This document shows positions 56,600 through 64,000 of a stretch of 64,000 nt of DNA, piece after piece (the first letter of the stretch is position 1; every line of letters starts with the position of its first letter). The stretch is taken from positions 1-64,000 of the forward strand of contig CADAOF010000005.1 in assembly GCA_902789555.1 (NCBI GenBank). Reading direction: 5' to 3'. The DNA is from an uncultured Lachnospiraceae bacterium (lineage in GTDB: Bacteria > Bacillota > Clostridia > Lachnospirales > Lachnospiraceae). The notes under the pieces are model-generated. The model was not told where the DNA came from, searched no databases, and saw only the letters and a program-made list of their open reading frames with translations. The translations under genes and the position numbers were made by a program.

Positions 56600-56984
56600 G
56601 TCCGGACCTTCCTCTTCCCTCCAGCACGGCAAAAGCGACCGCGAGCCCGCCGTCATGGGAGATCGACAGATGCATCCGGTCGACGCCTTTCCTGCGGGCA
56701 AGCATGTTCGCTTCTCCGGTCAGGCAGTATCCGGGCTTTCCGTTTTTGTCATGGAGCACCTCGATCTCCAGCGGTCCGAAACCGCGGAAACCGGTCCCGA
56801 GCGCTTTTGCGCAGGCTTCCTTTGCAGCAAAGATCGCTGCTGCCGAAGCTGCGGCGCCTTTGCCGCGCTTCTCTGCGTAAGTCCGTTCTCCCTCCGTAAA
56901 AAAGCGCGCCATGAGGGCGTTCCGCTTTTCTTCGTTTTCAAAGCGTTCGATGCTGCAGATATCCGTTCCGATCCCGACGATCAT
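56580..56984 (-). CDS. acpS: Holo-[acyl-carrier-protein] synthase
   Basis: 134 residues. GIGTDICSIERF carries the magnesium-binding Asp, and AAKEACAKALGTGF the conserved Glu/Lys. It transfers 4'-phosphopantetheine from CoA to acyl carrier protein. It begins 3 bases after the glycosyltransferase stop codon. Confidence 0.96.
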   Translation of the reverse strand: MIVGIGTDICSIERFENEEKRNALMARFFTEGERTYAEKRGKGAAASAAAIFAAKEACAKALGTGFRGFGPLEIEVLHDKNGKPGYCLTGEANMLARRKGVDRMHLSISHDGGLAVAFAVLEGRGRSGHDLLWE

Positions 56985-56987
56985 GTG

Positions 56988-57938
56988 CTACCCCCAGATC
57001 ATCTGCGCGGCGCGGCGGCCCGGATCCTTTTTCCAGAAACCGTATCGCGAGTAGGTGCGCAGACGCGCAAGTTTTTTCATGGCCGGCAGTTTCGCATAAG
57101 CCCCGACCGCTTCCTTCTGCGCCGCGTTCAGCCGGTCACCGTAGACCCTGAGAAAGGCTTCCGCCTGCGCCGAAGTGTCATTCAGTGACTTTTTGATCGC
57201 ACCGCCGGCAAGCCGGCTCTTCAGGTACGCCGGGTTCAGCGGACTCTTCGCACCGACGACATTGCCGCCGTGCTGACGGTAGTCGATAGTCGCCTCCGGC
57301 AGGAACACACCCTTTCCGAAAGCCGCCGCACAGAGCGCGATCCACCAGTCGTGCATCAGCATCTTCTCTTCGTCCGCGCCCTCGAGCGCAAGCACGGTGA
57401 GCGGCCGGTTGATCATCAGCGTGCAGCCGGTGACCACGTTCTGGATCAGGAGTTCGTTCAGCGCGAGACGCGTTCCGTCCAGCCGGGAATAATGCATGAA
57501 ACTTTCGTCGATCGGCCGGAGCTCCCCGTCCACGACGCGGAGGTCCGTATGCACGAGCACCGGCGGCGCATTCTCCTCACGGCTCTCCGCGCGGGCATCG
57601 CGCTCCGCCTTCTGCATCGCCGCGAGGGTCTTCCGCACCTTGTCCGGATGCCAGACGTCGTCCTGGTCGCAGAACATCAGATATTCCGCATTCCGGAATT
57701 CCTTCATGAGATGCAGGAAATGCTTCTGGGCACTTCCGAAGCGAAGCCCCGAGCGGTGATGGATGATGCGGTCCGGATATTTTTCGGCATATTCTGCAAG
57801 CAGATCTTCGGTAAAGCCGCCGTCGTCGGAAAGCACCAGTTCCCACTCATCACAGTCTTGCGCAAGGATCGAATCGATCATTGCACCGACGTATTCCTTG
57901 CCCTTGTAAGCCGCCAGAAGGATCGTCACCCTGCTCAT
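56988..57938 (-). CDS. Family 2 glycosyltransferase
   Basis: 316 residues from the ATG at 57938, which overlaps the previous stop (ATGA) and has GGAGGAAG upstream. The GT-A fold opens with VTILLAAYKGKEYVGAMI; ELVLSDDGG and the metal-binding MFCDQDDVWHPDK follow. Related to rhamnosyl-type transferases of surface polysaccharides; the dTDP-rhamnose genes upstream supply the likely donor. Confidence 0.9.
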   Translation of the reverse strand: MSRVTILLAAYKGKEYVGAMIDSILAQDCDEWELVLSDDGGFTEDLLAEYAEKYPDRIIHHRSGLRFGSAQKHFLHLMKEFRNAEYLMFCDQDDVWHPDKVRKTLAAMQKAERDARAESREENAPPVLVHTDLRVVDGELRPIDESFMHYSRLDGTRLALNELLIQNVVTGCTLMINRPLTVLALEGADEEKMLMHDWWIALCAAAFGKGVFLPEATIDYRQHGGNVVGAKSPLNPAYLKSRLAGGAIKKSLNDTSAQAEAFLRVYGDRLNAAQKEAVGAYAKLPAMKKLARLRTYSRYGFWKKDPGRRAAQMIWG

Positions 57939-58693
57939 GGTCTCTTCCTCCATTTGGCAAAGTATTTCCTTGCCGATTCAATGTGAAGTTTCAGTGCCTT
58001 CCCGCTCTTCGCACTTTCATGATGCCAGGCATGCGTCACCTTCGCGCCGGGGAAGAAGATCACTTTTGCCTCCTGCCTGACCCGCCGGCTTAAGTCCGCA
58101 TCCTCCATGTAGAGGAAATAGCGCTCGTCAAAGCCGCCGAGTTTCTTAAACAGTTCGGTGCGGATCAGCATGAAGCATCCGGAGCAGAATTCGATCTCCG
58201 TGGGCAGTTCCATCGCTTCGTTCCCGCGGCAGTAGGCCGTCCGCACGGCAGGCAGGAACTTTCCCGCGATCATGTACCGCCAGGTCGGATCGTGCTTCGG
58301 CAGGATCTGCCTGGTCCCGTCAGGATTCCGGATATCCGGCATCATGAGTCCGACCTCCGGGTGGTCCTCCATGTACCTGACCATCTCAGTGATCGCATCT
58401 TCCTCCAGCGTGATGTCGGGGTTGATCATCACGTGATAACGGGAGGAAAGAAGCGGCAGCACCTTGTTGTGTCCTGCGCCGAAGCCCAGGTTCGCGCCGT
58501 TTTCGATCACGCTGACATCAGGAAAAGCGGCCCGCACGGCGGCAGGGGTGCCGTCGTCCGAACCGTTGTCGGAGACAAAAAGACTGAGGCTGACGCCTTT
58601 CGTCTGCGCTTTCAGGGCCGAAAGGCACTCGAGGATCTCGCCGCGGTTATTGTATGCGACGATGCATCCGGATACCGGGATCATCTCACTCAT
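57935..58693 (-). CDS. Family 2 glycosyltransferase, probable rhamnosyltransferase
   Basis: 252 residues from the ATG at 58693 (GGAGGAGG upstream), overlapping the previous gene by 8 bases. It has GCIVAYNNRGEILECL, FVSDNGSDDGT, the metal-binding MINPDITL and ERYFLYMEDADLSRRV, as in WbbL-like rhamnosyltransferases. Confidence 0.9.
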   Translation of the reverse strand: MSEMIPVSGCIVAYNNRGEILECLSALKAQTKGVSLSLFVSDNGSDDGTPAAVRAAFPDVSVIENGANLGFGAGHNKVLPLLSSRYHVMINPDITLEEDAITEMVRYMEDHPEVGLMMPDIRNPDGTRQILPKHDPTWRYMIAGKFLPAVRTAYCRGNEAMELPTEIEFCSGCFMLIRTELFKKLGGFDERYFLYMEDADLSRRVRQEAKVIFFPGAKVTHAWHHESAKSGKALKLHIESARKYFAKWRKRP

Positions 58694-60125
58694 CGCGCGC
58701 CTCCTCCGCCGCATTCTCTTCTGTGTCTTCGTCCGGGTAAGCTTCGGCGGCGGTCTCAGCCGCGCCGCTCTGGTCTTCTTCAAAAGCCTCGGTGCTTTCC
58801 TCAGGCGTAAAGAGCACGAGCACCGTACGGAACATCAGTTTCAGGTCCAGCCAGATGCTGAAATGCTCGATGTAGGACAGGTCCAGCATGAGTTTGTCCT
58901 TCGGGCTGGTATTGTATTTGCCGTAGATCTGTGCCATGCCGGTAAGGCCGGCCTTCGCACGCTCGCGGTAAACGAATTCGGGGTATTCCGCGGTATATTT
59001 CTCGACGTTCTCGACCATCTCGGGACGCGGCCCGACGATGCTCATGTCGCTGCGGATGATGTTGATGAGCTGCGGGATCTCGTCGATCCGGTACTTGCGG
59101 ATGAAGCGTCCCACCTTTGTAATGCGGTCATCATCCTTCGATACGGACACGTGCTTTTCGCCGTCCTCCGCCCGCATGGAGCGGAACTTGATCACCCGGA
59201 AGATCCGGCCGCCGAAGGTCACGCGTTCCTGGCGGTAAAAAACGGGGCCGCCGTCCTCCAGCTTGATGGCAAGGGCCGTCAGCAGGAAGACCGGGCTGAG
59301 AATGACCAGGGCGATGCTCGCCAGCAGCAGGTCGCCGCCGCGCTTGATGCAGCGCTGCTCAAAGCTCATGTAGCGCTCGGGCGATGCAAGCATCGATTTG
59401 TCGGAGAAATAGATCGGGGTGCCGCGCAGCGCGACGATGTCGGAAAGCGTCATGGAATAGTAAATATCTTTCTTCTTGCGGTAGGCATAAAGCTCGCCTT
59501 CTTCCCGCTCGTCCGGCGTGAGCCCGTAGAAGAAGATGATATCATTCGCGCGGATGTATTCCTCCAGCGCGGGATGGCGGTAGTCCACGGCCTGCGTCAG
59601 ATGGAACTGCTTGCGGAAGTGGCGGATTTCCTTGACGAAGCTCATAAAATCCGAGTCCTGCCTGGTCACGACAAGGCAGTTCAGCGGATCGTGGATGCGG
59701 AAATACAGGCCGTTGAAGGCATAGGTGAGACCGATCAGCACCAGGATCTGCACGGCGTAAGCCAAAAGGAGCAGCCATACGTTCGCGAGGCGCAGGCGGT
59801 TCTCCGTTGTCTCGTTCGACATCATGATCGACAGGAAGACGTACGCCACGGCATCCGTAAACAGGAGCGCAGCGGTCTGCGAATAGATGATGGGCTTGCT
59901 CTTGCGCTTGCCGATGTCAAAGCCGCCGTAGATCCGGCCCATGAAGATATACGCCATCGTGAAGCCGAGCAGCGTGACCGCCAGCGTACGGGATATGGTC
60001 AGCAAAGGCCAGTATTTCTGTCCCATGATCACGAAAAACGGCACTCCTGCCGCAAGAAAAGCGGCGAAGTGGGCCAGCAGAAGCAGTGTATGTGAAAATC
60101 GCTTGAGAATACTTTTCTCTCTCAT
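58686..60125 (-). CDS. Polyprenyl glycosylphosphotransferase starting exopolysaccharide synthesis
   Basis: 479 residues. Four to five N-terminal membrane helices (about 10-125), a nucleotide-binding-like middle domain, then a further helix and the catalytic bacterial sugar transferase domain (KRGGDLLLASIALVILSPVF, FRVIKFRSMR, GPRPEMVENVEKY). It puts the first sugar phosphate on undecaprenyl phosphate. The start at 60125 is favoured by GGAGG spacing; an ATG six bases earlier is possible. Confidence 0.93.
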   Translation of the reverse strand: MREKSILKRFSHTLLLLAHFAAFLAAGVPFFVIMGQKYWPLLTISRTLAVTLLGFTMAYIFMGRIYGGFDIGKRKSKPIIYSQTAALLFTDAVAYVFLSIMMSNETTENRLRLANVWLLLLAYAVQILVLIGLTYAFNGLYFRIHDPLNCLVVTRQDSDFMSFVKEIRHFRKQFHLTQAVDYRHPALEEYIRANDIIFFYGLTPDEREEGELYAYRKKKDIYYSMTLSDIVALRGTPIYFSDKSMLASPERYMSFEQRCIKRGGDLLLASIALVILSPVFLLTALAIKLEDGGPVFYRQERVTFGGRIFRVIKFRSMRAEDGEKHVSVSKDDDRITKVGRFIRKYRIDEIPQLINIIRSDMSIVGPRPEMVENVEKYTAEYPEFVYRERAKAGLTGMAQIYGKYNTSPKDKLMLDLSYIEHFSIWLDLKLMFRTVLVLFTPEESTEAFEEDQSGAAETAAEAYPDEDTEENAAEEARDE

Positions 60126-60150
60126 GCGCATCCTCCGAAAACAAAGACTG

Positions 60151-60753
60151 TCAGAAGCGGAAGGCCTCCCCGAGGCGCGGCGCGGCGATATCCTTCGCCG
60201 ACAGGATGAGCGGCGTACCGTCTTCCAGCCGGTAACCGGACGGGTCGGCCGAGCCGGGATATTCCCCGGTAAGTCCGGGCCACTCTACCGCGATGTCCGG
60301 ATCGTTGAAGGCAAGTGAGCCCTCATCGCCGGGCCGGTAGAAATCCGTCACCTTATAGCAGAACTCCGCCCGGTCGGACAGGACCAGGAAACCGTGGGCA
60401 AAGCCCTCCGGCACGTAGAACTGATTCTGCTTCTCCGCGGAAAGGATGACGCCGTGCCACTTTCCGAAGGTCGGGCTCTGCGCCCGAAGGTCCACGGCCA
60501 CGTCAAAGACTTCGCCGCTGATCACGCGTACGAGCTTGCCCTGAGGATGCTGTTTCTGATAGTGCAGGCCGCGCAGCACGCCCTTCGACGACGCGCTCTG
60601 GTTGTCCTGCACGAACTCCATGAAGAGTCCGGCTTCCTCCATGTCCCGTTTATTGTAGGTTTCGATAAAGTATCCCCGCGCGTCGCGGTGTACGGTCGGC
60701 TGGATCTCCAGCAGACCTTCGATGCCGCAGGGAATCACCGTGATCTGACCCAT
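60151..60753 (-). CDS. rfbC: dTDP-4-dehydrorhamnose 3,5-epimerase
   Basis: 200 residues, cupin fold. The catalytic His is in GVLRGLHYQ (H64), with GKLVRVISGEVFDVAVDLR and FYVPEGFAHGFLVLSD typical of RmlC. It makes dTDP-4-dehydro-L-rhamnose from the RfbB product. 13 bases after rfbD. Confidence 0.96.
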   Translation of the reverse strand: MGQITVIPCGIEGLLEIQPTVHRDARGYFIETYNKRDMEEAGLFMEFVQDNQSASSKGVLRGLHYQKQHPQGKLVRVISGEVFDVAVDLRAQSPTFGKWHGVILSAEKQNQFYVPEGFAHGFLVLSDRAEFCYKVTDFYRPGDEGSLAFNDPDIAVEWPGLTGEYPGSADPSGYRLEDGTPLILSAKDIAAPRLGEAFRF

Positions 60754-60766
60754 TATCTGATGCTCC

Positions 60767-61681
60767 TTATTCTCCGATCTCTTTGAGATAGCGGCTGAGC
60801 GCGTCCTGCCAGGCCGGCAGGGGCTCGAAGCCTTCCCGTCTCAGCTTGCTGCGGTCCAGGCGGCTGTTCATGGGCCTTGCCGCCACGGACTTTCCGTATT
60901 CCTCGGTCGTGACCGGGATCACGGTGACGTTCTTTCCGGCCTGCCGGAAGATCTCGCAGGCAAAGTCGTACCAGGAGATGTAGCCGCCCTCGTTCGTCGC
61001 ATGGTAATAGCCGTACTTATCGGTCTCCATCATGTCCACGAGCAGCCGCGCCAGGTCGTAGGTATAGGTCGGCGTACCGACCTGATCCTTCACCACGCGC
61101 AGAGTGTCGTGCGTTTCCGAAAGTTTCAGCATCGTCTTGATGAAGTTCTGGCCGCTCTTCCCGAAGACCCAGGCGATGCGGACGATGAAGTATTTTTCCA
61201 GCGTGCTGCTGACTGCAAGTTCGCCGGCCAGTTTGCTGCGGCCGTAGACGTTGAGCGGTGCATAGTCCTTACAGTCCGGATCCCAGGGCTTCGTTCCCAG
61301 TCCGTTGAACACATAGTCGGTGCTGAGGTAGATCATCTTTGCACCGGCCTCTTTCGCTGCCTCGGCAATGAAAGTCGTCGCCGTCGCGTTGATCATGCGC
61401 ACTTTCGGGATATTGGCCGGGTCCTCGGCGGCATCCACGGCAGTCCAGGCCGCGCAGTGGACGATCACGTCGGGCGCGAGTTCGCGGATCACGCGATGCA
61501 CTGCCTCTTCATCCGTAATGTCCAGCCCGACATAGGGCATGCCCGTCACGGGCGAGCCGTCCTGCACGCCGGCATATTCCGGCTTAAGGTCGGAACCGAT
61601 GCCTTCATATCCGCGCTTATGGAGTTCATTCATGACGTCGTGGCCGAGCTGGCCGGCGGCGCCGGTAACAAAAACTTTCAT
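60767..61681 (-). CDS. rfbD: dTDP-4-dehydrorhamnose reductase
   Basis: 304 residues from the ATG at 61681; the longer frame would run into rfbB. The Rossmann motif is VTGAAGQLGHDV, the STDYVFNG segment is present, and the catalytic Tyr-Lys pair is in YGRSKLAGE. It completes dTDP-L-rhamnose. Confidence 0.96.
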   Translation of the reverse strand: MKVFVTGAAGQLGHDVMNELHKRGYEGIGSDLKPEYAGVQDGSPVTGMPYVGLDITDEEAVHRVIRELAPDVIVHCAAWTAVDAAEDPANIPKVRMINATATTFIAEAAKEAGAKMIYLSTDYVFNGLGTKPWDPDCKDYAPLNVYGRSKLAGELAVSSTLEKYFIVRIAWVFGKSGQNFIKTMLKLSETHDTLRVVKDQVGTPTYTYDLARLLVDMMETDKYGYYHATNEGGYISWYDFACEIFRQAGKNVTVIPVTTEEYGKSVAARPMNSRLDRSKLRREGFEPLPAWQDALSRYLKEIGE

Positions 61682-61694
61682 CTTGTCCTCCCGC

Positions 61695-62714
61695 TCAGCG
61701 GCTGCCGTACATTTTCTCGTAGTACTGCTGATACTCGCCGCTGACGATGGTCTGCCACCATTCCTTATTGTCAAGATACCAGCGGATCGTCTTTTTGATG
61801 CCGTCGGCAAACATGGTCTCCGGCAGCCAGCCGAGTTCCGCATGGATCTTGGACGGATCGATCGCGTAGCGCATGTCGTGGCCTTTGCGGTCGGTCACGA
61901 AAGTGATGAGGCTCTCGGGCTTTCCGAGTTCCTTCAGAATGATCTTCACGATATTGATGTTGGCCATCTCATTGTGGCCGCCGATGTTGTAGACCTCGCC
62001 CACGCGGCCTTTCCGCATGATCAGGTCGATGGCCTTGCAGTGGTCTTCCACGTAAAGCCAGTCGCGCACGTTTTCTCCGGTGCCGTAAACCGGCAGCGGC
62101 TTGTCCGCGAGAGTGTTCGCGATCATCAGCGGGATGAGCTTTTCAGGGAACTGATAGGGGCCGTAGTTGTTTGAGCAGCGGGAAACGGAGACCGGCAGGC
62201 CGAAGGTCCGGTAATAGGCAAGCGCCAACAGGTCCGCTGCAGCCTTGGAGCTCGAATAGGGAGAGCTCGTATGGATGGGCGTTTCCTCGGTAAAGAACAG
62301 ATCCGGACGGTCAAGCGGCAGGTCGCCGTAGACCTCGTCGGTCGAGACCTGGTGGAAGCGGCCGACACCGTATTTCCGGCAGGCATCCATGAGGTTCGCG
62401 GTCCCGAGGATATTGGTCTCCAGGAAGATGCCCGGGTTCTCTATGGATCGGTCCACATGGGATTCCGCCGCGAAATTGATGACGATGTCGAACTTTTCTT
62501 CCTCAAAGAGGCTGAACACGGCCTCGCGGTCGCGGATGTCCATCCTGACGAAGCGGAAGCCGGGCTTATCCAGCACGGAAGCGAGCGTGGACAGGTTGCC
62601 GGCATAGGTCAGCGCGTCCAGGCATATGATGCGGTCTTCGGGATGGTGCTCTCTCTCGTAGAAAATGAAGTTGCTTCCGATAAAGCCGGCGCCGCCGGTC
62701 ACAAGCAGATTCAT
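61695..62714 (-). CDS. rfbB: dTDP-glucose 4,6-dehydratase
   Basis: 339 residues. GGAGFIGSNF is the NAD-binding loop, FAAESHVDRSI a family hallmark, and YSSSKAA holds the catalytic Tyr-Lys. Second step of dTDP-rhamnose synthesis. 13 bases before rfbD. Confidence 0.97.
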   Translation of the reverse strand: MNLLVTGGAGFIGSNFIFYEREHHPEDRIICLDALTYAGNLSTLASVLDKPGFRFVRMDIRDREAVFSLFEEEKFDIVINFAAESHVDRSIENPGIFLETNILGTANLMDACRKYGVGRFHQVSTDEVYGDLPLDRPDLFFTEETPIHTSSPYSSSKAAADLLALAYYRTFGLPVSVSRCSNNYGPYQFPEKLIPLMIANTLADKPLPVYGTGENVRDWLYVEDHCKAIDLIMRKGRVGEVYNIGGHNEMANINIVKIILKELGKPESLITFVTDRKGHDMRYAIDPSKIHAELGWLPETMFADGIKKTIRWYLDNKEWWQTIVSGEYQQYYEKMYGSR

Positions 62715-62742
62715 GGCGTTCTCCTTAGCAATTGGTTTTGTA

Positions 62743-63627
62743 TCAGTAACGGAACTTGCCGTCGGCCACCTGCTTCAGATGCTGGCCGTAGGGGGATTTG
62801 CCGTAGCGTTCGGCCGAACGGAGCAGATCCTCCTTCGTGATCCAGCCGTACATGTAGGCGATCTCCTCCAGGGCGGCGATCTGTGCGCCCTGCCGGACCT
62901 CGATGGTCCTCACGAAGTCCGCGGCGTCTACGAGGGAATCCATAGTCCCGGTATCCAGCCAGGCATAGCCGCGGCCGAGCAGCTGCACGTTCAGCGTGCC
63001 GTCTTCGAGATAAAAGCGGTTGAGGTCAGTGATCTCCAGCTCGCCGCGGGCGCTCGGCGTGATGCGCTTTGCCATCTCCACGCAGCGGTTATCGTAGAAG
63101 TACAGGCCGGTGATGCAGTAGTTGCTCTTCGGGTTCTTCGGTTTTTCTTCGACTGAAATGACCTTGCCGTTCTCATCGAATTCCACGATGCCGAAACGCT
63201 GCGGATCGTTCACGTAGTAGCCGAAGATGGTCGCCTTGCCGGCTTCCGCAGCCGCTCTCGCTTCCTTAAGGCGCGTCCGCAGCTCGCCGCCGTAAAAGAT
63301 GTTGTCCCCGAGGACCATGGCACAGCAGTCATCGCCGATGAACTCCTCGCCGAGCAGAAAGGCCTGCGCGAGGCCGTCGGGACTCGGCTGCACCTTATAG
63401 CTGAGGCGGATGCCGAAGGCGCTGCCGTCACCCAGGAGCCGTTCGAAGTTCGGCAGGTCTGTAGGCGTAGAGATGATCAGGATATCACGGATCCCCGCTG
63501 TCATTAGAGTGGACAGGGGGTAGTAGATCATCGGTTTGTCGTAGACCGGAAGCAGCTGCTTCGAGGTCACCATGGTCAGAGGGTAAAGCCGGGTGCCAGC
63601 ACCGCCGGCAAGCACGATTCCTTTCAT
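62743..63627 (-). CDS. rfbA: Glucose-1-phosphate thymidylyltransferase
   Basis: 294 residues from the ATG at 63627 with GGAAGGAGA upstream. The nucleotidyltransferase motif is [20 protein letters not shown] and [11 protein letters not shown] are present. First step of dTDP-rhamnose synthesis. The order here is rfbA, B, D, C along the transcript. Confidence 0.97.
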   Translation of the reverse strand: MKGIVLAGGAGTRLYPLTMVTSKQLLPVYDKPMIYYPLSTLMTAGIRDILIISTPTDLPNFERLLGDGSAFGIRLSYKVQPSPDGLAQAFLLGEEFIGDDCCAMVLGDNIFYGGELRTRLKEARAAAEAGKATIFGYYVNDPQRFGIVEFDENGKVISVEEKPKNPKSNYCITGLYFYDNRCVEMAKRITPSARGELEITDLNRFYLEDGTLNVQLLGRGYAWLDTGTMDSLVDAADFVRTIEVRQGAQIAALEEIAYMYGWITKEDLLRSAERYGKSPYGQHLKQVADGKFRY

Positions 63628-63649
63628 TTTTCCTCTCCTTCCGGACCGC

Positions 63650-64000
63650 TCACGGTCCCTCATCCGGCCCGTTCAGGCTGCTCTGCATGAGTGCCAGGCG
63701 CCAGGCGTCGTAAAGTGTTTTATACAGATCCGTATCGGCGCTCGTGATGCTCAGCTGTCCGAACAGTTCCTCGATTTTTTCCCGGTCCTCAGTCACCTCA
63801 ATGTCAAGCTGGCTGAGCTGCAGCAGGATCTCATAGGCTTCGTTCCGGTCTTCACTGGCCGCAAGCCGCAGCCGGAGCGATTCCATCTGCTCCGCATATA
63901 CCGCCACGGCCCTGTCGACCGCTGCCTGCCGGTTCCTGGAAACGGTGGGGACCAGGATGCCCCATACGGCACAGACCAGGAGGAAGATCCCGAGCACGAA
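63650..64000 (-). CDS. C-terminal part of a membrane protein, cut by the window edge
   Basis: The frame is open to the last base of the window. What is visible is one hydrophobic segment (about 20 residues), then a charged, probably coiled-coil region of about 95 residues ending 22 bases before rfbA. It lies upstream in the glycan gene run, so it could be part of a polymerase, flippase or chain-length protein, but the visible part is not diagnostic. Confidence 0.6.
   Translation of the reverse strand, partial: FVLGIFLLVCAVWGILVPTVSRNRQAAVDRAVAVYAEQMESLRLRLAASEDRNEAYEILLQLSQLDIEVTEDREKIEELFGQLSITSADTDLYKTLYDAWRLALMQSSLNGPDEGP

Overview
The window looks like chromosomal DNA of an anaerobic, amino-acid-fermenting, butyrate-forming member of the Clostridia. 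The grounds are strong AAGGAGG-type ribosome binding sites, sigma-A promoters of the TTGACA-17-TATAAT kind, a T-box riboswitch, an ECF-type vitamin transporter module, a clostridial-size RpoB/RpoC pair, a six-gene Rnf complex and the 2-hydroxyglutarate pathway genes. Most genes are GC-rich and avoid TTA, CTA and TCA codons so strictly that very long antisense reading frames stay open by chance. I cannot name the genus. I saw no tRNA, rRNA, CRISPR array, transposase or integrase.

Layout. 1-1.6 kb: a PglE-like sugar aminotransferase with its own promoter and terminator. 1.6-7.4 kb (minus): ECF transporter (two ATPases fused, plus EcfT), truA, a membrane-anchored polysaccharide-deacetylase-like protein and an XpaC-like protein. 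7.4-13.3 kb (minus): rnfCDGEAB, then a NusG-domain-II protein and a Gx transporter; apbE, the likely flavin transferase for RnfG/RnfD, is divergent at 13.4 kb. 14.6-16.6 kb: an ECF sigma factor translationally coupled to a membrane-anchored serpin. 16.7-24.4 kb: rpoB-rpoC. 24.6-27.5 kb (plus): cca and a MerR-RDD fusion with a 19-bp-spaced MerR-type promoter. 27.6-35.2 kb (minus): glutaconate CoA-transferase, glutaconyl-CoA decarboxylase alpha, and 2-hydroxyglutaryl-CoA dehydratase with its activator. 35.4-43.7 kb (plus): crt, hbd, then bcd-etfB-etfA. An AT-richer 3 kb island sits between hbd and bcd, bracketed by a 33-bp duplication of the hbd 3' end. 43.7-49.4 kb: a double GNAT protein, then a T-box-controlled amino-acid ABC transporter and an M14 carboxypeptidase. 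49.4-51.3 kb: a second ECF sigma/membrane-protein pair. 51.4-64 kb (minus): aldo/keto reductase, GNAT, DUF1796, tex, DUF2752, acpS, two glycosyltransferases, a polyprenyl glycosylphosphotransferase and rfbCDBA.

How it fits together. Glutamate-derived 2-hydroxyglutarate is activated by the CoA-transferase, dehydrated to glutaconyl-CoA and decarboxylated to crotonyl-CoA. Crt and Hbd take crotonyl-CoA towards acetyl-CoA, while Bcd/EtfAB reduces it to butyryl-CoA. Bcd/EtfAB of this kind can reduce ferredoxin, which Rnf can oxidise to build an ion gradient. GcdBCD, thiolase, glutamate dehydrogenase and 2-hydroxyglutarate dehydrogenase are not in the window.

Most notable: (1) the 33-bp hbd-tail duplication around a low-GC island carrying a secreted chymotrypsin-fold protease, an Ig-like lipoprotein and a PadR/HAAS/secreted-protein cassette; (2) a serpin built like the membrane partner of an ECF sigma factor; (3) a MerR-RDD membrane fusion with its own MerR-type operator; (4) an arginine-reading T-box upstream of a transporter-plus-carboxypeptidase operon; (5) matching C-terminal peptides on RpoB and RpoC; (6) a four-cysteine tail on RnfE.
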